The notes under the pieces were generated by a model that was not told where the DNA came from, made no database searches, and saw nothing but the letters and a program-made list of their open reading frames with translations. From the NCBI GenBank assembly GCA_013399015.1, contig VWZX01001164.1, positions 682,001-746,000 of the forward strand: a DNA stretch of 64,000 bases, given 5' to 3'. The position numbers were made by a program, and so were the translations under genes. The stretch's first letter is position 1; each line of letters begins with the position of its first letter. Below are positions 1-14,434 of this stretch, in pieces. The stretch comes from Galbula dea (lineage: Eukaryota; Chordata; Aves; Piciformes; Galbulidae).

Positions 1-3000
1 TATTCCTGTACGTTTAAAGTAAAATAAAAAGCCCTTCAATTTGTACCTTGACTTGAATATTTAAAAGCTATAAATACATGTATTTTCATATATTACTCTA
101 CCACTTGGATGATACTGCATGGGAAAACTACATCCATTCTCTTTGAATTTTGAAGGCATCAGTATTGCTTAGCCCTGTAGTTCTCACACTTAAAGATGCA
201 AGCAAGAAAAATCTTTCTACCCAAACAGACTTTTATTGCTGTTAACATACAGTTATACCATATACATAGATAGAGCCTTTCCCCCAAGGACCTCTCAGTG
301 CCTTTAGAAAAACGTCACAGTGAGTTGGTAAGCATTGCCACTCCAAGACACATTAAGTCCTTATACCCTTCATATAGAAGTTAGGACAGCAAAATTCTTT
401 AACTTCATCAGTCTGAATAAAGACTGAGGTAAAAGCTGAGCCATCTGATTTTCACTGTAGTCTCCTACATAAAAACATGTGCAAATAGTCTGTAAACCTT
501 CCTCAGATAATCTCCCTTGACAGTGTGATGTTCTTGAAGGACTTCCATTTCTTCCTTCTTTTCCTGATAGCAAAGGACCAGTTTTTCTTTATAGGTAACC
601 AGCTTTAATCTTTGTTTAAACTTTTACTGGAAAACTGAATTTTGCTCTACTAGGGAAGCAATGATTGTTCATTAATCTTGCCAAAATTTATTATAACACC
701 TTCTTACTTGTTCATAAAAATGAGGGCTATGTAGAATACTTTGTGACAGCTGTTGCATTTGGGTCATGAAATTTGTGAGAATTATTGAAACTCACTTGTA
801 ATGTCCAACAGTGTGAGTCCTTTGCCTAGTTGCAAGGTGCTTTGGAAACATATTTTGACTTGCTCTTGTGACTGCATTTCGTGAACAGTTTAGAGATGGG
901 AGTCCTTGCAACCCAGCCCCTCTGTGTTGAGGTGTGCCTGACTTAGCCTTCTATGTCAGGCATAGTCAGGCTTTCACGCCTGTTCTCCCAGGGAGGCATG
1001 TTGTAGTCTGGGAAATTCTCTGTAGAGTTTGGTAAACATTCCTCACCTTTGCTATATATTCTCCTGAATTAGTTACAGATGCTAACATTGAATAATGTCA
1101 CTGTGGGTTTCCGTGTTTGTCCAAAAGGACAGTTTATATTTTGATTTATTTTTTTCAGGCTCCTTCTAAACTCAAACAAATTTATCTGCAGTTTTTTCAG
1201 TTATTTTGTAATATGGGTTTTTTTCTTTGAAATTCTACAAACTATAGGCTTATTCATTTCTAATAAATGTGCAGCTCTGTGGTGCGAATGAAATGCCCAG
1301 ATGTCCTCACCACATGGGCTGCAGCAGATTTTTGGATTCCCCTTTACAAAACTTGACATTACAGCATATGGAATTTTTATAGTAATTTTATAGCAAAAAT
1401 TACTACTTTGGCAACCATTTTTCCGTTACGAATATTGAAAAATATTATTGAGAAACTTACAGTGAAAAACATGTTTCAAAATATTGTGGCATAAATTTTT
1501 ATATTTTTGTAGTGAAGATCCTAAGGTGACTATCAGCTTCCATACCAGATAAGTCAAGTCTGTAGCAGAGCAAGCACTGAGTTCTTCAGTATGATATAGC
1601 TAAGCAAGTCATGTCTGCGAGAAAGAGTCCTCATGATTGGCTTAAGAACCAGCATCTGCAGCATTTGGAGGAGTGGACTGTTTCTCACAGCTGAAAGAGT
1701 ACAAAGGAGGGTCTGAATAATAGTCCATGTAGCAAAATAACCACCTTCTCATTGTGGATGTTGTGAATATATCATTATTTAGTGACAGCAGATAGTTTAA
1801 TGTTCACCTGCTATTAGTTGGTCTCTGATCCTGCTGTGTTGACCTGTTGCTTGGCAAATTAAAATAAATACAATCAAAATAAGAAGTGGAGCTGTTTGTG
1901 CTCAGGAAAGGACTTTAGATTTATCTCTGACAGTGATCCATGGCAGACACTTAAATAACAAGTGTCCACATTTGTCCTACATTAGGAAGGTGTGGAGTGA
2001 CTTTTCTCATTTAGAGTATTCAGTGTCTTGATAATACATAATATTCTGAGACTGATTTAAATTTGGAAGGAAGGACTTTAATATTGCTTCAATAGTGCTT
2101 TCAAAACTCAGTTCTGATAACTGTGCCTTCTATTTTTCTCTGTAGAAGTTGTGTCTGTTTTGTATCTTGAAAAGTCTTCTGTCTCATTAACTTCCACTGG
2201 CTAATGATTTTAAATTCCCCAGTTTTTAACTTGACTGAGGGTTTTTTGGTTCTTAATTGTGACAGAGAAAACATGATTTACCTTCTCTGTGCCATTCATT
2301 AGCTTGAGCATGCTTCAAATATTTCCCCCTCTTGTTCATCTCCCTTCTAGGGTAAATAATCTTATTCTTTTCAGAGCATTCAAACAGTCTAATTGTTATT
2401 CACTATATCTCATTAGTCACCTAACACTTTTTTTCACCCCTCTTTTCTGGCAGGTGCATATTTTGCTGGGGTTTCATTGACAGGGTTTTTTTTAGCTCCT
2501 GCTCTTGACATAAAAGGTGCACATCTTTTTATTTTGATGTAGATTATTTTACAATTATCAAAAATTATTTTCTTGTCTATTCACATAGCTACTTGTGATG
2601 TGTCAACATATTATCAGGCTCTTCCTTTTTCCGAACTTAAATATCCTTATGTACCCTGCAGATGCTACCATCTCACTGCTCCTGGAACTCCCAAACATTA
2701 ATGGACAACTAAATAATCAGAGGTGTAGTACAGAATATAAAGTCTTCTATAGTTAGCTTTTTTGCTATACAGAAAATTGACCTGAATGTTACACTCAACT
2801 TCCTGCTACATAAGTTTTTACCCTAGCAGTATATGTCTTCCTAACTGTTTGGCTTCCTCTGTAACTTCTCATAAAGGAGCTTGTCACAGGCCCTTTCTAG
2901 CTGGAGTTACCTTGTGTCAAGCCGCTCTCCTTACCTGCTATGATACTGACACAGAGATGGTGAATCACAAGACATTAAGTGAAGCATAGTTTCCTCTTTC

Positions 3001-3907
3001 CAATTACTTGAATCAGTTCACCAAATTCAGATGGTCAGACGTGATGGATGATGCAAGACTCTAATTCCTTGATCATTCTGAGATGTCACTTACACAATGA
3101 AGGGACAACATTCGCTTGACCTGACTCCTTTGGAACAGTACCTTCCTCAAGTAAGAGCTTGCCTTTTGGCAGAAGCCTAGCCAATATATACTTAAGACCT
3201 TCTGAAATCTTGGTGTAATGTCATCATCTGTACCTGATGACTCATTGTTTTTATAATTATCAGTTTGCTCAAGAACCTTTTCCTTTGACACCTCAGTTGT
3301 CCAAAGTATATAATCTTTATTAGCAAAGAGGAAGGAGCTTGGATCCTGGTTCCCACCTTCAAACCTCTATTAAATGACAGGGAACATTAGGCTTTTTTTG
3401 AACATCATGATATTTTCTAATGAAACCAAATTTCGAGATGTGAAAACCAACCACAAGTAGCATTACTTTTCCCAGTTACATATAAACTGTAAAATGGAGA
3501 AAAGTTAGGAAAAAAGACGGGTCATACTGCTCTAATTTCACTAAGCTGACAAAAAGGACCAATTACAGAATTTGTTCTGTACAAACTACTAACTAAAAGC
3601 TGAGTGTTGGGGTGCTCAGATGTTTTCTAACTAGCATAGAGAGTAAACTGTTTTTATCTTGGATGATGCAGCAAGGCTGCACTTGAAAAGGTGCTAAATC
3701 TTACTACTGATTGTTAATAATTCAGAGCCAAATGGCAGTAACAGCTCATGTAGGACAGCATAACAGACAAAGCAAATTTACTTCAAGATGTTTGATGGAA
3801 GGTTTTCAGGCTAAATGCTTTACTGCTGCTGTCTCCTGGATTCTCTTTTGATGCCCTGTTATATTCTTCCCTGTGCTTTAGGAACAAATGATGAAATGTG
3901 CTCATGG

Positions 3908-3928
3908 ATGTGTGTGCGTGCACACACA
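3908..3928. repeat. Alternating purine-pyrimidine tract
   Basis: Twenty-one bases alternate strictly between purine and pyrimidine: a TG run, then GCG, then a CA run. This gives a near-palindromic stretch of the kind that can adopt Z-DNA under supercoiling. It is short and may have no function. Confidence 0.6.
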
Positions 3929-6360
3929 GGTGTTACTGAATATAGCAAACAAACTGAAACACTCATCGAAAGGTTTACTGTTGAAGCAAGGAGCTCTTGC
4001 TAAGCAGCTACTGTGAAGTTAGAAAACCAGAGGCTACAACTGCTCACATTCCAGAAGTACAAAATTTCTAGGAAGTGCAGGAATTCAGAGTTGGCAAACC
4101 ATCCTTCCAGCAACTCACTGAGCTAAACCATCAGCTACCCACATCATCAATATGATCTGAGTTTCATACTATCATTTAAACGTTTAAACAGCAACAGATT
4201 TGCAGCAGACTCAAGATATGGCAGTAACTAATACTGTAAGAGTATCAGGAGGCGAATGTTTTAGCAAAGGGCAATCGCTGCTGTTTTCACTGATGTGTGG
4301 TTGTGTGCCTAGCACAGTCACACCAATGTGTTTTAAATTCAGCTCATAGGAAGGAGTTTTAAGCTCAGGGATTTAAACATTCAAACTTCTTCAGACCAAA
4401 ATTATATCAAGGCACAGCTAGGAGTATCGGTGGCCGTGTCTAGAGCCAATAAAAACCTGTGGAAGTGTTTTTCTACTGAAATTGGCCTTTGGGGATTTTT
4501 CTTTAAGATTACATTTTAATTGAAGTAGTGAGCCAGTTCTCCATGTGGTGGAAGTAAGAAGGCTGCTAACATTAGAGTTCCTTGCAGAGCCCTGCAGATT
4601 TTGCCAGGTTCATTAAGACTTTTATATTGGACTTAGCCTTCAAGCCGTGGAATGATGAAACATTCTGTACTGTTTCATCAGTGCCTCTCATCTTCAGAAG
4701 TTGATTTTAGGCAAGCTATTAGTGGTCATGGTGCTCAGCTGGGATAGTAGTAATTTGCTTTCACATTTCAAGTCTTTACATCAATCATCACAAGCATTTT
4801 GTCACCTCATCGTGGATTTAAAAATACATATATAGAAATAGGAAGAAAGGTGAAAACTGAAAGGATGGACAGTCTCCATAGCTTGCAGCAGAAAAAGCTC
4901 TGTGTAAATATCAAGCATACAAATTATAACTTGGAGCATTTACTTCCAGAAGTTACAATGTGCTGGATACCTTTGATCCACACATTTCAATCATTGAAGT
5001 TACCAAATAGGTTTTTCTTCATATATATGCCTTTTAGCCTGCATTTATGGGTGTAGACTACCAACCTAGAAATAAAGACTTACATTGTTTTTTATTTTTA
5101 AATTAACGTAAACCCCAGTACTCAAAGCCTTATTTCATGAGAGACAGGTTATCTTTTCCTTTTATTTTTTTCCCCCAGACTAGCAGTCCAGAAGCAGAGT
5201 CAGAAAGAGAAATCATTAAGTAAATTTAAGAATTAAAATATTCTACCATCACCTTAACAAAGAATTGCAAATAACAGTTTTAATATGAAATAGCAGCTAA
5301 ATTAATTTGACTTGCTTTTCAGTGGAGAGTATTTGTGCATGCAGCTCAAGAGGAGCAAGCAATACCAGGAAGGTGATTTAAGCTTATATTGTATTTTAGC
5401 CTACCTTTAAGACTGGCTGAAGACACACGCATGATCTGTTTCCATTGTTCAGCTGACAAGTAGTAACTTGTGAAGTTATAGGAGTGCAATCACTTTTAAG
5501 CATAAGCCTGTGTACTAAGATATTCATTTGAGACCCTCTTGTAATTGTGAAGAGTAATAAGTTTGTTCACTTGGTGAAGGTATCACTTGCTGGTGTAGGA
5601 CAAAACAGTTTATGAATCAGCAATGCCAAAACCCAAACCTACGTGTTGCATTCAGAAACTTTTCCACAATAGAGTGTCATTGTTAGGGTGAGGAAATGTC
5701 ACGTGCAGCTTCAGACTGTTTCTGCTGCCTAAAATCAATTTTGAAAAATGTAAGCACTAGCCACAGTGGAGCCCTGGCAAGGATTTGAAATAAACCTCCC
5801 AGGAGGAGGATGTAATTATTTCTCTTAATATCTAAAATATCAGGTTTAAAGGGAGAAGGTAAAAGCATTCATTCAGCACAAGTGCCTCAGTGTGTTTATC
5901 GAATAGAATCACACAGCCTGGAGGCCAGCACTCTGCTGCCTCACATGCTTGCTATCCCACTAATTTTGCTGGGATTAGAGGGGGTGTAAGTGAGAGCAGA
6001 ATTTAGCCATGAGATTTTAAATCCACTTTGGCTGAGAAACTACATGTGAGCATCTGTACACCTACATGCACAGGCATACAGGGTCTGCCTCACGCCCCTG
6101 CAGGTGGAGGTTACTGAGGTATGCTTGTGGGGTGGGATCCCTGGCAGGAATGCCAAAAATCCTTTTAATCTTATTTGCCTCACAGAAGTTATAGGCAGCC
6201 TTGACAGTGGCATTTTTGTCTTCAAAATGTATTGCTATTTTAAAAACTAGTCAAATGCACTTAATTTAAGAAAGATGTAGTGCCCTGGTACTTTTGATTG
6301 CATTTGTGCCCTTCTACCTCTCAGCCAGCTTGATCATGTTCCGATGAGACATCCGCTTAC

Positions 6361-6396
6361 CAGTGTCTTTGAGCAGCAGCCTATGAGCATGGAGAG
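6361..6396 (-). other. Exon-like segment, minus strand
   Basis: Read on the minus strand, a pyrimidine-rich acceptor (TTCTTCCTATTCAG) precedes 36 bases, then a CTG|GTAAGC donor. Two of the three frames are open, and 36 is a multiple of three. There is no supporting homology, and the opposite strand carries the better exon candidates of this window, so it may be a chance cryptic exon. Confidence 0.2.
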
Positions 6397-9300
6397 CTGA
6401 ATAGGAAGAACCTATAAACTCTTTGCACTGCTGAAGGATAACCATGCACCTTTCATTCAGGAAAATACATTCACAGAGGCTGCCACTGATGAGACATTCC
6501 TCTTTCCAGTTACAGAGATAAATGCAGAGCTGAGCTCTCAGCATTCAGATGAGAAACCAAAGTGAAAGTCCCAACCTGAGAGGTTCTTCAGCTGCTCTGG
6601 AGCTCTGTGAGGGCTGAAGGTAGAAGATCAGTGTGAGACTTGCTGTTTTGAGAGGTATCATAGCGTCTGATCACATAGTGGTAAGTACTTGACCTGGCAA
6701 AGTAGTGAAAACCTCTTGAATATTACTTCTGTTGATCTTTGCCATCATTAGCAGAGAATTTGTATTCCCCAGCTCTCAGGAGGACCAGCAAGCATAGGGT
6801 CTGGCCATCTGTGTGATGTTAGGGCCATGTACAAAGTTGGAGTTAGGACTCAATTTCAGATTTCAGATGTATCCAGGTGACTGGAATTCACACACCATGT
6901 TTTACTCTGGGCCCATCTCTGATTTCTACTCAGATATATCTAGTAGGAGCAGAAAAAAACAAGCCAGGTCTGTCCAAGAGAGGAGATTTAAAAGCAAAGA
7001 TGTGAGATCTACAGGAAGGATTGCTGCTATCTCTGGGCCATATTGTGTCATTGATTTTTAGGCTGATCTCTTAACTGATTCCAACTGGGACTTAGGCTTA
7101 AAAATTGATCATGCAGTATGGCCCTACGTGATGAAGAGTAACAGCTCAGGTTTGCTTGCAGCTACAGTGATGGAAATCCTGAGTCACTTCACTCAGCTGG
7201 AGTTAGGTCACTGGAGGTGGAAGAACTTGGAGCCCATTACTGTGGGTTAAGGGAGAGTGTGGGCTCGCAGTGCATCAGCTGCTTCAGATGATCTGCACCC
7301 TCTCTCCCCTCAGCTAATCAGATAATTCAAGGCAGCTTACTTCTCTATGAAAGAAAGATAAACAACCCTGAGTTAACCACAGGATAAAAGTATGCACACA
7401 GGCAACTACCAGATAGCAGCAGATGCACTCTTAAGTTTGCACCCTGTCTTACTTTGTGGTAACTTGTTTGTAGGCTGGTTCTTTCTGAATGCAGTACTGG
7501 AGACCAGACTACAGACATTTACATCACCCTAATGACTGCTACACAAAAAAATATTTGCAGCCTGTTAAGCTCTTTCAAGAAAAAAGAAAAAGGGATGGGC
7601 TAAAAATGTCTTCCTTTTGGGGATATTTTCCTTTTGAAGTAAGGCCAGCCTGACAGTTCTTACTAGTTAGTATCTAATAGTACTTAAATGTAGTTCAGTT
7701 GCTACCCTTAAGATTCCAGCTTCTGTCTGCTAGAATTTGTTACAGCTGTCAATAAACAGATCACAGTAATAATTACCGTGGTGCCTGCTGACACCTCTGT
7801 GGTTAACATTTGTCATTAGTTATATTATAAATCCATGTTTATTACAAGTTGCAGCTTGGACAGAAAACCTGCTCTTTAAGATGAATTTAACCATCTAATT
7901 ATAACCTATTGTTTTTTTAAAATTCGGTTATTTTTACATTTACAAAATGCCAAAAAAAGAATGCTTAAGAATGGTTTACAATGTATGAAAGCTTTTTATT
8001 GTATTTATTTGATCATTTAAAAATCCCATTGTTTGCCAGTATTCCACTCAGACTGATGATGAAACAAGTTAACACCTCAGGTGCTGGGATATAATAAACT
8101 ACAAAATGGCCCCAAGCATATGTTCTTTCCAGAAGCCCACAAATCTTGACAAATGCATGGAAATATTGCATGGGAACGTACTGTGCTATTGGAGATACTG
8201 AAACCCACAAAACAGAGAACTAACTTCTGCCTTCAAATATAACCCTGCAACTTGATTAACTACATTCTTATTAATGCTGTAATTTGGCCCAGAAAATTTA
8301 ATGCAAAGGCTGAACCTATTGGTTAACACATAACTGCACTGAGCTATTGCATGAGTCTCAACCCTTTTTTTTTGTCTTACAAATCATTGGCCCTGAAATA
8401 CCTATTAAAGGCATAAATGGTTAATTTATAGATGAAGGGCCAAATTCACCAGTGCTGGGTCTGGAAGATATAAATAACACTTTCTTGTTTCAGCATGGCT
8501 CGTTGCACTCTGCCTTCCTTTGGTGTTTTCTGATGATGGAAGGAGATTAATTTAATTTGTGGTTGGGATTTCATATGAGCCTTGCTGTTAGCAGCTGCTG
8601 AATCAGTGCATTCCTCTCTTACTCTGGCCATTCACTACTTGGCTGTCTAGCACATATTTTGGGCAGCTGTGGTACTTCCATTCTCCTACTGCCACCACTG
8701 AACAGGGCACTGGGCTTTGCATAGATTGGTAAAAGATGACATAAATTTGATTTTAATTTGTTCTAGGATTTTATCTTAAGTTAAAATTGTTCCCTCTGAT
8801 CAGTACCACCGAGTGACTAACTGCCAGTCTGGGCCTTCTAATCAAAACATCATAACATTGCTTTAATGTATGTATTTGTTTGGATTAGTAAAAAAGCACC
8901 AGTTGTTGATGGAGAAAAAAAGGTTTGCTCTGGGAACCAGAACTATGTTTTGATTGAGATATATTGGAATATTTATGGAAAAAATCCTTTGACCAGAAAA
9001 ATTATAATAAACTTTATGTTGCTTCCAAAAAGCAGATCATAATCCAACAGTATCTGGTCAATGCTGGTGGATAAATGGGCACTGTACTTAAAACACAGGG
9101 GATCCTTGAGGCAGGAAATTATATTCATTTATAGGTACTGGTGCTTCATTAGGAAATCATAGCTGTGAACCAAGATTTTACTAGGTCTTGTAATGTAAAA
9201 ATCTGATTAACTTGATTCTGTTCATTGGTGAACTTTTCAACTAGAGGCTTTAGCAATAAATTTGGACAAAACAGAAACTGTGCAATTTCAAAGGCACTCT

Positions 9301-10344
9301 GCGAAAGAAATGCACCTCTGCTGGTGTTTTATATTAAAATTTATTCCATCTATCATTCTAATAGATTTTCTCTATGATTTGTCCCTCATATCATAAGAAC
9401 AAAATGCTATCTTTTCTTCTTGATACTGTGCTTTTTAGAAAAGCAATCCCTTTTTGAGTTCTCTCCTTTGAAGTAGCTCATTGCCTGAGAGGTCCAGCAT
9501 CAAGAGTAATTAGGCTAAACCATGCAGAAATCCCAATGGAAGTCGGCAGGTAGGGACAGCATTAACTGCTTAAAAACTAAAAAAACAAATCTAAATGTTT
9601 TAGAGGACAAAGAGGGTGAACAAATCCTTTTTACATACACAAAAGCAAATAGGATCATTTTTTTGCATATTGTGTACTCTGATATTCTTAATTAGAAAAA
9701 AACCAAAACAAACCAAAACCTTATCATATTTGGATTAATTTTCTGGGACTCATGAAAACCTATTCTTAGAGGGAGTAACTGTAATAAGGTTACTATAACA
9801 ATTGCCGTGCTGCTGGGATGTTACAGAGCAGCAAGTTACATGCAGTTTCAGTGTATGAACATACATGTATTTATGTGGCCTTTTTCTCCAAATTAAGAAG
9901 ACACCTTATACCAGGTTATGGTCCCTGCTTTTCTGCAGGGGATTACTTTTTGTTGTTATATGTAAATTTTAGTTGAATTTAAAAATCAATCTTACAGAGT
10001 AATTTGTTGAGGTGCCTTTAAGTATATGGTGTGCAGCTCTTTTCCTCAACCAGTGGTTTTTCAAAGAACCAGCAAATAACAAAGGAATGGGCCCTACTGC
10101 TGGTCCGTAATGAGAGATGCTGTATTTCTGTCATTTCCATGAGGAGATATCTGTGCCATGTTTCCAGTTACTTAACTGCATTATAAAGAAGAGGTAATAT
10201 AAACATCTGCCCAGATTAATTCTGTACCTTAAAAGCTGCTCTATTTTGTCATGAACGAGAAGGAAGCTGCCCGCAGAAGTATGGTTTGCAATGTACATTT
10301 AGATGTAACACTTAAGAACCTTGAACTAACCTGTGAATGTATCC

Positions 10345-10349
10345 ATAAT
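10345..10349. repeat. Target-site duplication, left copy
   Basis: The five bases ATAAT directly before the LTR are repeated directly after it at 10952-10956. A 5-bp duplication is the usual length for ERVL-type (class III) integrases, whereas 4 bp and 6 bp are usual for class I and class II. Confidence 0.85.
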
Positions 10350-10951
10350 TGTCGTGGTTGAGGTTAAACTGTTTACCCACCCACGGCAGACGTTCCTTAT
10401 TACCCCCTTTCCCTCCAGCCGGAAGAGATAGGGAACAGTAAGGGCAGAGAGGCTTCTGGACTGGAAAGTTAAACTAAAACTGGTTTAATATAATAACAAT
10501 GTTAAATGAAACATATATATGAATGTATACAGGACCCAAACACCGAACCTAGCTCCCCTTTTTTATGATAATTACGTCACCACTGAAGTTGCAAACGTCC
10601 CGAACGTCCCGGTGCCAGCTCTCTTTCCCCCAGCACAAGTCCGAGTCCAAAACAGCTAGCTTCCAGCAGCAGCTCCATGCCGTTCAACTCCCCAGTACAG
10701 ACTCTAAAATCCCAGCACCCCACCTAGGGTCTCAAAGACCTCTGATTTCCGTTTTCCCCTGGGGGGCAGGGTCCTTACTTAGGATTCAGGAATTTCAGGT
10801 TTTAAAGGGGAAGTTTAGTTTAGCAGGCAGCTCTGGCAAGGTGAGGGGGGAGGGACAACTGATACTGAATATGATGTATATGGGATGGAATACTTCTTAG
10901 AAAATAAAGTTATTGAACAGAATTAATTCTGTTTTAACCCAAACCAGGACA
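10350..10951 (-). mobile_element. Solo LTR of an avian ERVL-like endogenous retrovirus
   Basis: The element runs from TGTCGTGGTT to AACCAGGACA on the plus strand and is bounded by the perfect ATAAT duplication, so both ends are exact. Read on the minus strand it begins TGTCCTGGTTTGGG, contains a segment resembling the upstream promoter region of a widespread bird LTR family (near 10862-10890), an ATTAAA signal near 10487-10492, and ends AACCACGACA. These match the ends I know for an abundant Neoaves ERVL-type LTR family; the exact subfamily name is not certain. No internal gag, pol or env sequence is attached, so it arose by recombination between the two LTRs of a provirus. The region where that family carries a TATA box (about 10857-10866) no longer reads as one, so promoter activity is doubtful. 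The open frame inside it at 10565-10900 is not a gene. Confidence 0.87.
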
Positions 10952-10956
10952 ATAAT
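10952..10956. repeat. Target-site duplication, right copy
   Basis: ATAAT here matches the copy at 10345-10349 and fixes the right edge of the LTR insertion. Confidence 0.85.
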
Positions 10957-13900
10957 TTCCAGTTATTTATATGGGCACAGTTTAACTCAATAAAATTAGG
11001 TACTTTCAACTGCACATTAGTAAGGTGCCTGGAAATCCTAAATTGTATGTTTCCTTCTATTGTATGTGTTACTCAGCTCAGGGAAATCCATATAAAGACA
11101 CTCTAGCCACACTGTGAACTTGAACCTTTTGCTTATATCTGACAGAGGATGCAGAGCTGTATCTCTTCTAGTCTCCATTTTAGAGGGATACATATTCTAA
11201 TTGTAGTATAAATAGCTTGTACAGTCTGTCTCCATCATGTTCTTTTTAGCCCCACTATGTTGGTTCTCATTATCCTACTTAAGAACAATAATTATGTTTT
11301 AATGAAATTTGTAAAATAATGTGCCAGCCACACTAGGACTGTTTATCAGACCACATAGTTTAGGGGTTTTGTACTTGAAAATAATTCAGAACAATGCCTT
11401 TTTTGTATTTCTGTGTATGTTTTATTTTTTAAGTATAAGAAAAATAAAACAAAGAAATCGAGAGCTATAAGAATGATCAGACCTCTTGTAAAAGGTTTCT
11501 TAGTGCTGCTGCTGACCTTCTCAGTCTGTTCTGCTTTGCTTTGGTATGTTTAACTGCCCCGGGAGGTCATTATCAGATAGTGGTGACTGTCTTGTCAGGT
11601 CTTTTGTTTAATTAGATCACAGTTTATGTCAAAATTCTAAAATTCTTTTGGCACATGCCAAAATTTTCACAGTTTTTACTTTTAAAGTTGAAATATTTCT
11701 CAAACAATAAGCAGCAGCTACAAGGGAGTAGACAAATTTATTTAATATTTACAGTGTACACTTAAAAATTTGTGCCTTGGGTTAAATTCATTGAAATGTG
11801 ACATCTTATTTTAAGAGTATCCTATGGGTAATCCCTTGAAACTTATATTGACATTAATACAAGCCTTAAGAAATAGGCCTGCCGAGGCTTACATTATCTA
11901 TAGGAAAGCTAATTTTTTCTACTGATGTTGCCTCCGTTCATCTGAAATGGTATAAGATTGTGTAAACAAACCCTCATCTACAGAATTAGAAAATGATGGT
12001 TTTGATATGCCTTTCCTGCCCTTGAAATTATATGCCTGGAGTATGCAATCTGTGATGTACCATGTTCTGCTAATGGTAAGATAATTGGTACAAATTTCTA
12101 GGCTAGAGGAAAATGCCAAACTGCCATATCACAAATCTGTTGCTTGGATGATCTACTTGTTTCTGAATAAGGCAACCTACCTATCTTTTTCTTTGCCACA
12201 TTTAATTAGAACCTATTATAAAAATTAGTAGGAAAAGAGGTATATTACTCATTCCTCAGCATTCTACTCAAGAATAAATTTTTAGTTGTCATATTCTTAT
12301 TCATCTTGTGCAGAGCCAAATCAATTAGTGCCTTTGGAAAGATGCAGTACCCAAACTGAGCCAAGAGTGATGATTTCAAAGGATCAAAACATTAAATGAC
12401 CTCATGCAGGTCCCATGTTCTGGAAAATGTAGCTGCTTTTTCCAGCTTTCTCATATGGCCTGATGAAAGTGTATTATCTTTCTCAAGACAGTTGGTGTCT
12501 CTCAGCAAAGTAAACCCAAAAGCTGAAGATCTCCCTCACCATTACCTATTAGTATGACTGTTCTGTGTCTTGGTGCTTCAGTGTATGAAGGATCAAGACA
12601 CAGCATAGAAACTTGGGGGGTAATTTATTTCTCTACAGCCACCACCCTTAGATATTTCAGTACCACTATTCTACAAGCATCTGTCTGTTGAATATTTATG
12701 GTGAATGACCCCACTGCCAGGGACTGGCATGAGCACTGTGGTGTATCTGTGCCCAGGCATTTGATAGAGCAAGGTCTCTGCTACACTTTCCGAGCAGGCA
12801 CTAACATTGTAACACAGGGCACTGAATCACTTACAAAGACAGACAAATGACAAATGTAGATCCCAGACATGCAGTAAAGTATGTAAGGGAGGAACTAATT
12901 ACTGCTGCAGCTGGGACAAAAGTCCATGAGTAGGGCAGATATCAAATAAGGCTGCTCCAAGCAGGCTGGAGCTGCTCTGTAGTGACACTTGGGAGGGAGA
13001 ATTGGCTTGAGAACCTTGATCTCTCCTATCTTGTCTTCCCTGAAAGGAAAATGGCAAAAAGGAGTGACTCTTAGACCTGGGAGAGGCTGTTTGGGATTGG
13101 GCTTGATGCTTCCAGCACCTGTGAAAGCTGAGAGCCCTCGTGATGAAGAGAGCAAACCAAACAGGGCTGCTGCCAAGCACAGTCAGGAGGGAATGCTGTA
13201 ACAAAACAAGGAACCAGAAACATAATGTAGCCATCTTCATAAGGCATAGTCTCAATCACAAATACCCTAAGCCTGCCTGAAGTTCAAAGGGAGAATAGCC
13301 CAGGTGTGAGCTAGGCTCCATTTCCAGACCTCTGTACTTGGTCAGCATAAGGGGAATGTAGGCAAGCCGAACCTCCCCTGAAAGCAGCCACGGTTCAGTT
13401 GCTAACTTGATGTGCTCAGGGCCTGTCCACATCACTCATTTGCTGGAAAATTGCTCCCAAATATCTGCGTACCTTGCCAAATGCTGTCCTGCTTTATCAG
13501 AAGTGGGCTATTTTCTAGCCTGGCTCTAATTCTAGCCTCTCCACAAGGTCCTGCACATGCTCAGTCCTGCCCCTTATCATATTTAACCTTATCCATGCTG
13601 GAGAAATTTTGCAGCCCTCTACTGTCTGAGTGGAGACGTGCAGATAAAGAAATTTTATCAGCAATCCCTGTGGGTCTTCATTCAGCATTTTTTCAGTCTG
13701 GCTATTTATCATTAGCCCTTCTCTATTATCTGATGCCCAATGTTAGCTTTTCATAACTACCTCAGTGGCAGACATTTCCTCAAATACATTTCTGAGAAGT
13801 GTATCAAGCATTTAAATTCACTAACATGTTTGTGGTCTCTACAGCATGCTCTTATTGACAAATTCCCTAATTGCCCAGATTCTGTGTGGCACAAAAAAGC

Positions 13901-14046
13901 CATCTCAGAAGATATCCTCAATGTACTATGTTGACTTGTAGAGGCTAGAGAGAAAGCAGTGATAAGACTTCCACCCTCATAGCTCTATAGAGAAGATCAT
14001 CATGTTAACTTTGGATAGCTGGGGAGAGGGCCAGCTCTCTGAGGAT

Positions 14047-14063
14047 AAGCATGCCGCATGCTT
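14047..14063. repeat. Short inverted repeat around GCATG
   Basis: AAGCATG and its reverse complement CATGCTT flank a CCG loop. GCATG is also the core of the RBFOX splicing-factor site in RNA. No other support for function. Confidence 0.45.
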
Positions 14064-14434
14064 TCCCATGCCTCAAAGCATGAGGAAAAACAGACCCACT
14101 CTGTATGTGAAAGAGTATTTGAAAAAAACATTCAAGAGTGTGAACTGTTTCTGTGGGTCTTTGCTATAATAACTAATATTAGTATCTTATTCCCAGAGGG
14201 AAGGATAATGTCATTCAATGCCATATTTTACAGAGCTGGGAGAAAATTTAGCTCAACTTTGAGCCCAGCTCTTGACATGTAAAGAACCGTGTTTGTTTCA
14301 CATACAATTAATCTGTCGTTTTTCTCCTTCTAGACTGTTTTGCTGAGCTCATGTTAAGGTTTTCTATTTCTGCTGTTATTTTATTATGAATATTATATGA
14401 GGGGTAACTATGAATATTGTGTTGCATGTGTATA

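Larger units (their letters stand above)
1..10344. other. Non-coding stretch, no gene supported
   Basis: About 10 kb of AT-rich, CpG-poor sequence in which every open frame is under 90 codons, starts in arbitrary context and matches no family I recognise. Some isolated strong splice-acceptor-like sites occur (for example near 2145), but none is followed by a good donor in an open frame. It holds one purine/pyrimidine alternating tract and one minus-strand exon-like segment, listed separately. It reads as intron or intergenic DNA. Confidence 0.7.

Noticed and set aside
5323..5372. 50-bp segment with a good acceptor (ACTTGCTTTTCAG)
   Set aside because: The donor (AAG|GTGATT) is poor and all three frames are open, so there is no coding signal.
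5899..5925. AGAATCACACAGCC resembling a minus-strand CR1 tail
   Set aside because: The following bases do not continue the CR1 3' end.
10565..10900. 111-codon open frame
   Set aside because: It lies wholly inside the solo LTR, antisense to it, in non-coding U3/R sequence.
12895..13260. GC-richer patch with open frames on both strands (up to 118 codons)
   Set aside because: Frames overlap in every direction, show no family motif, and no acceptor/donor pair delimits an exon.
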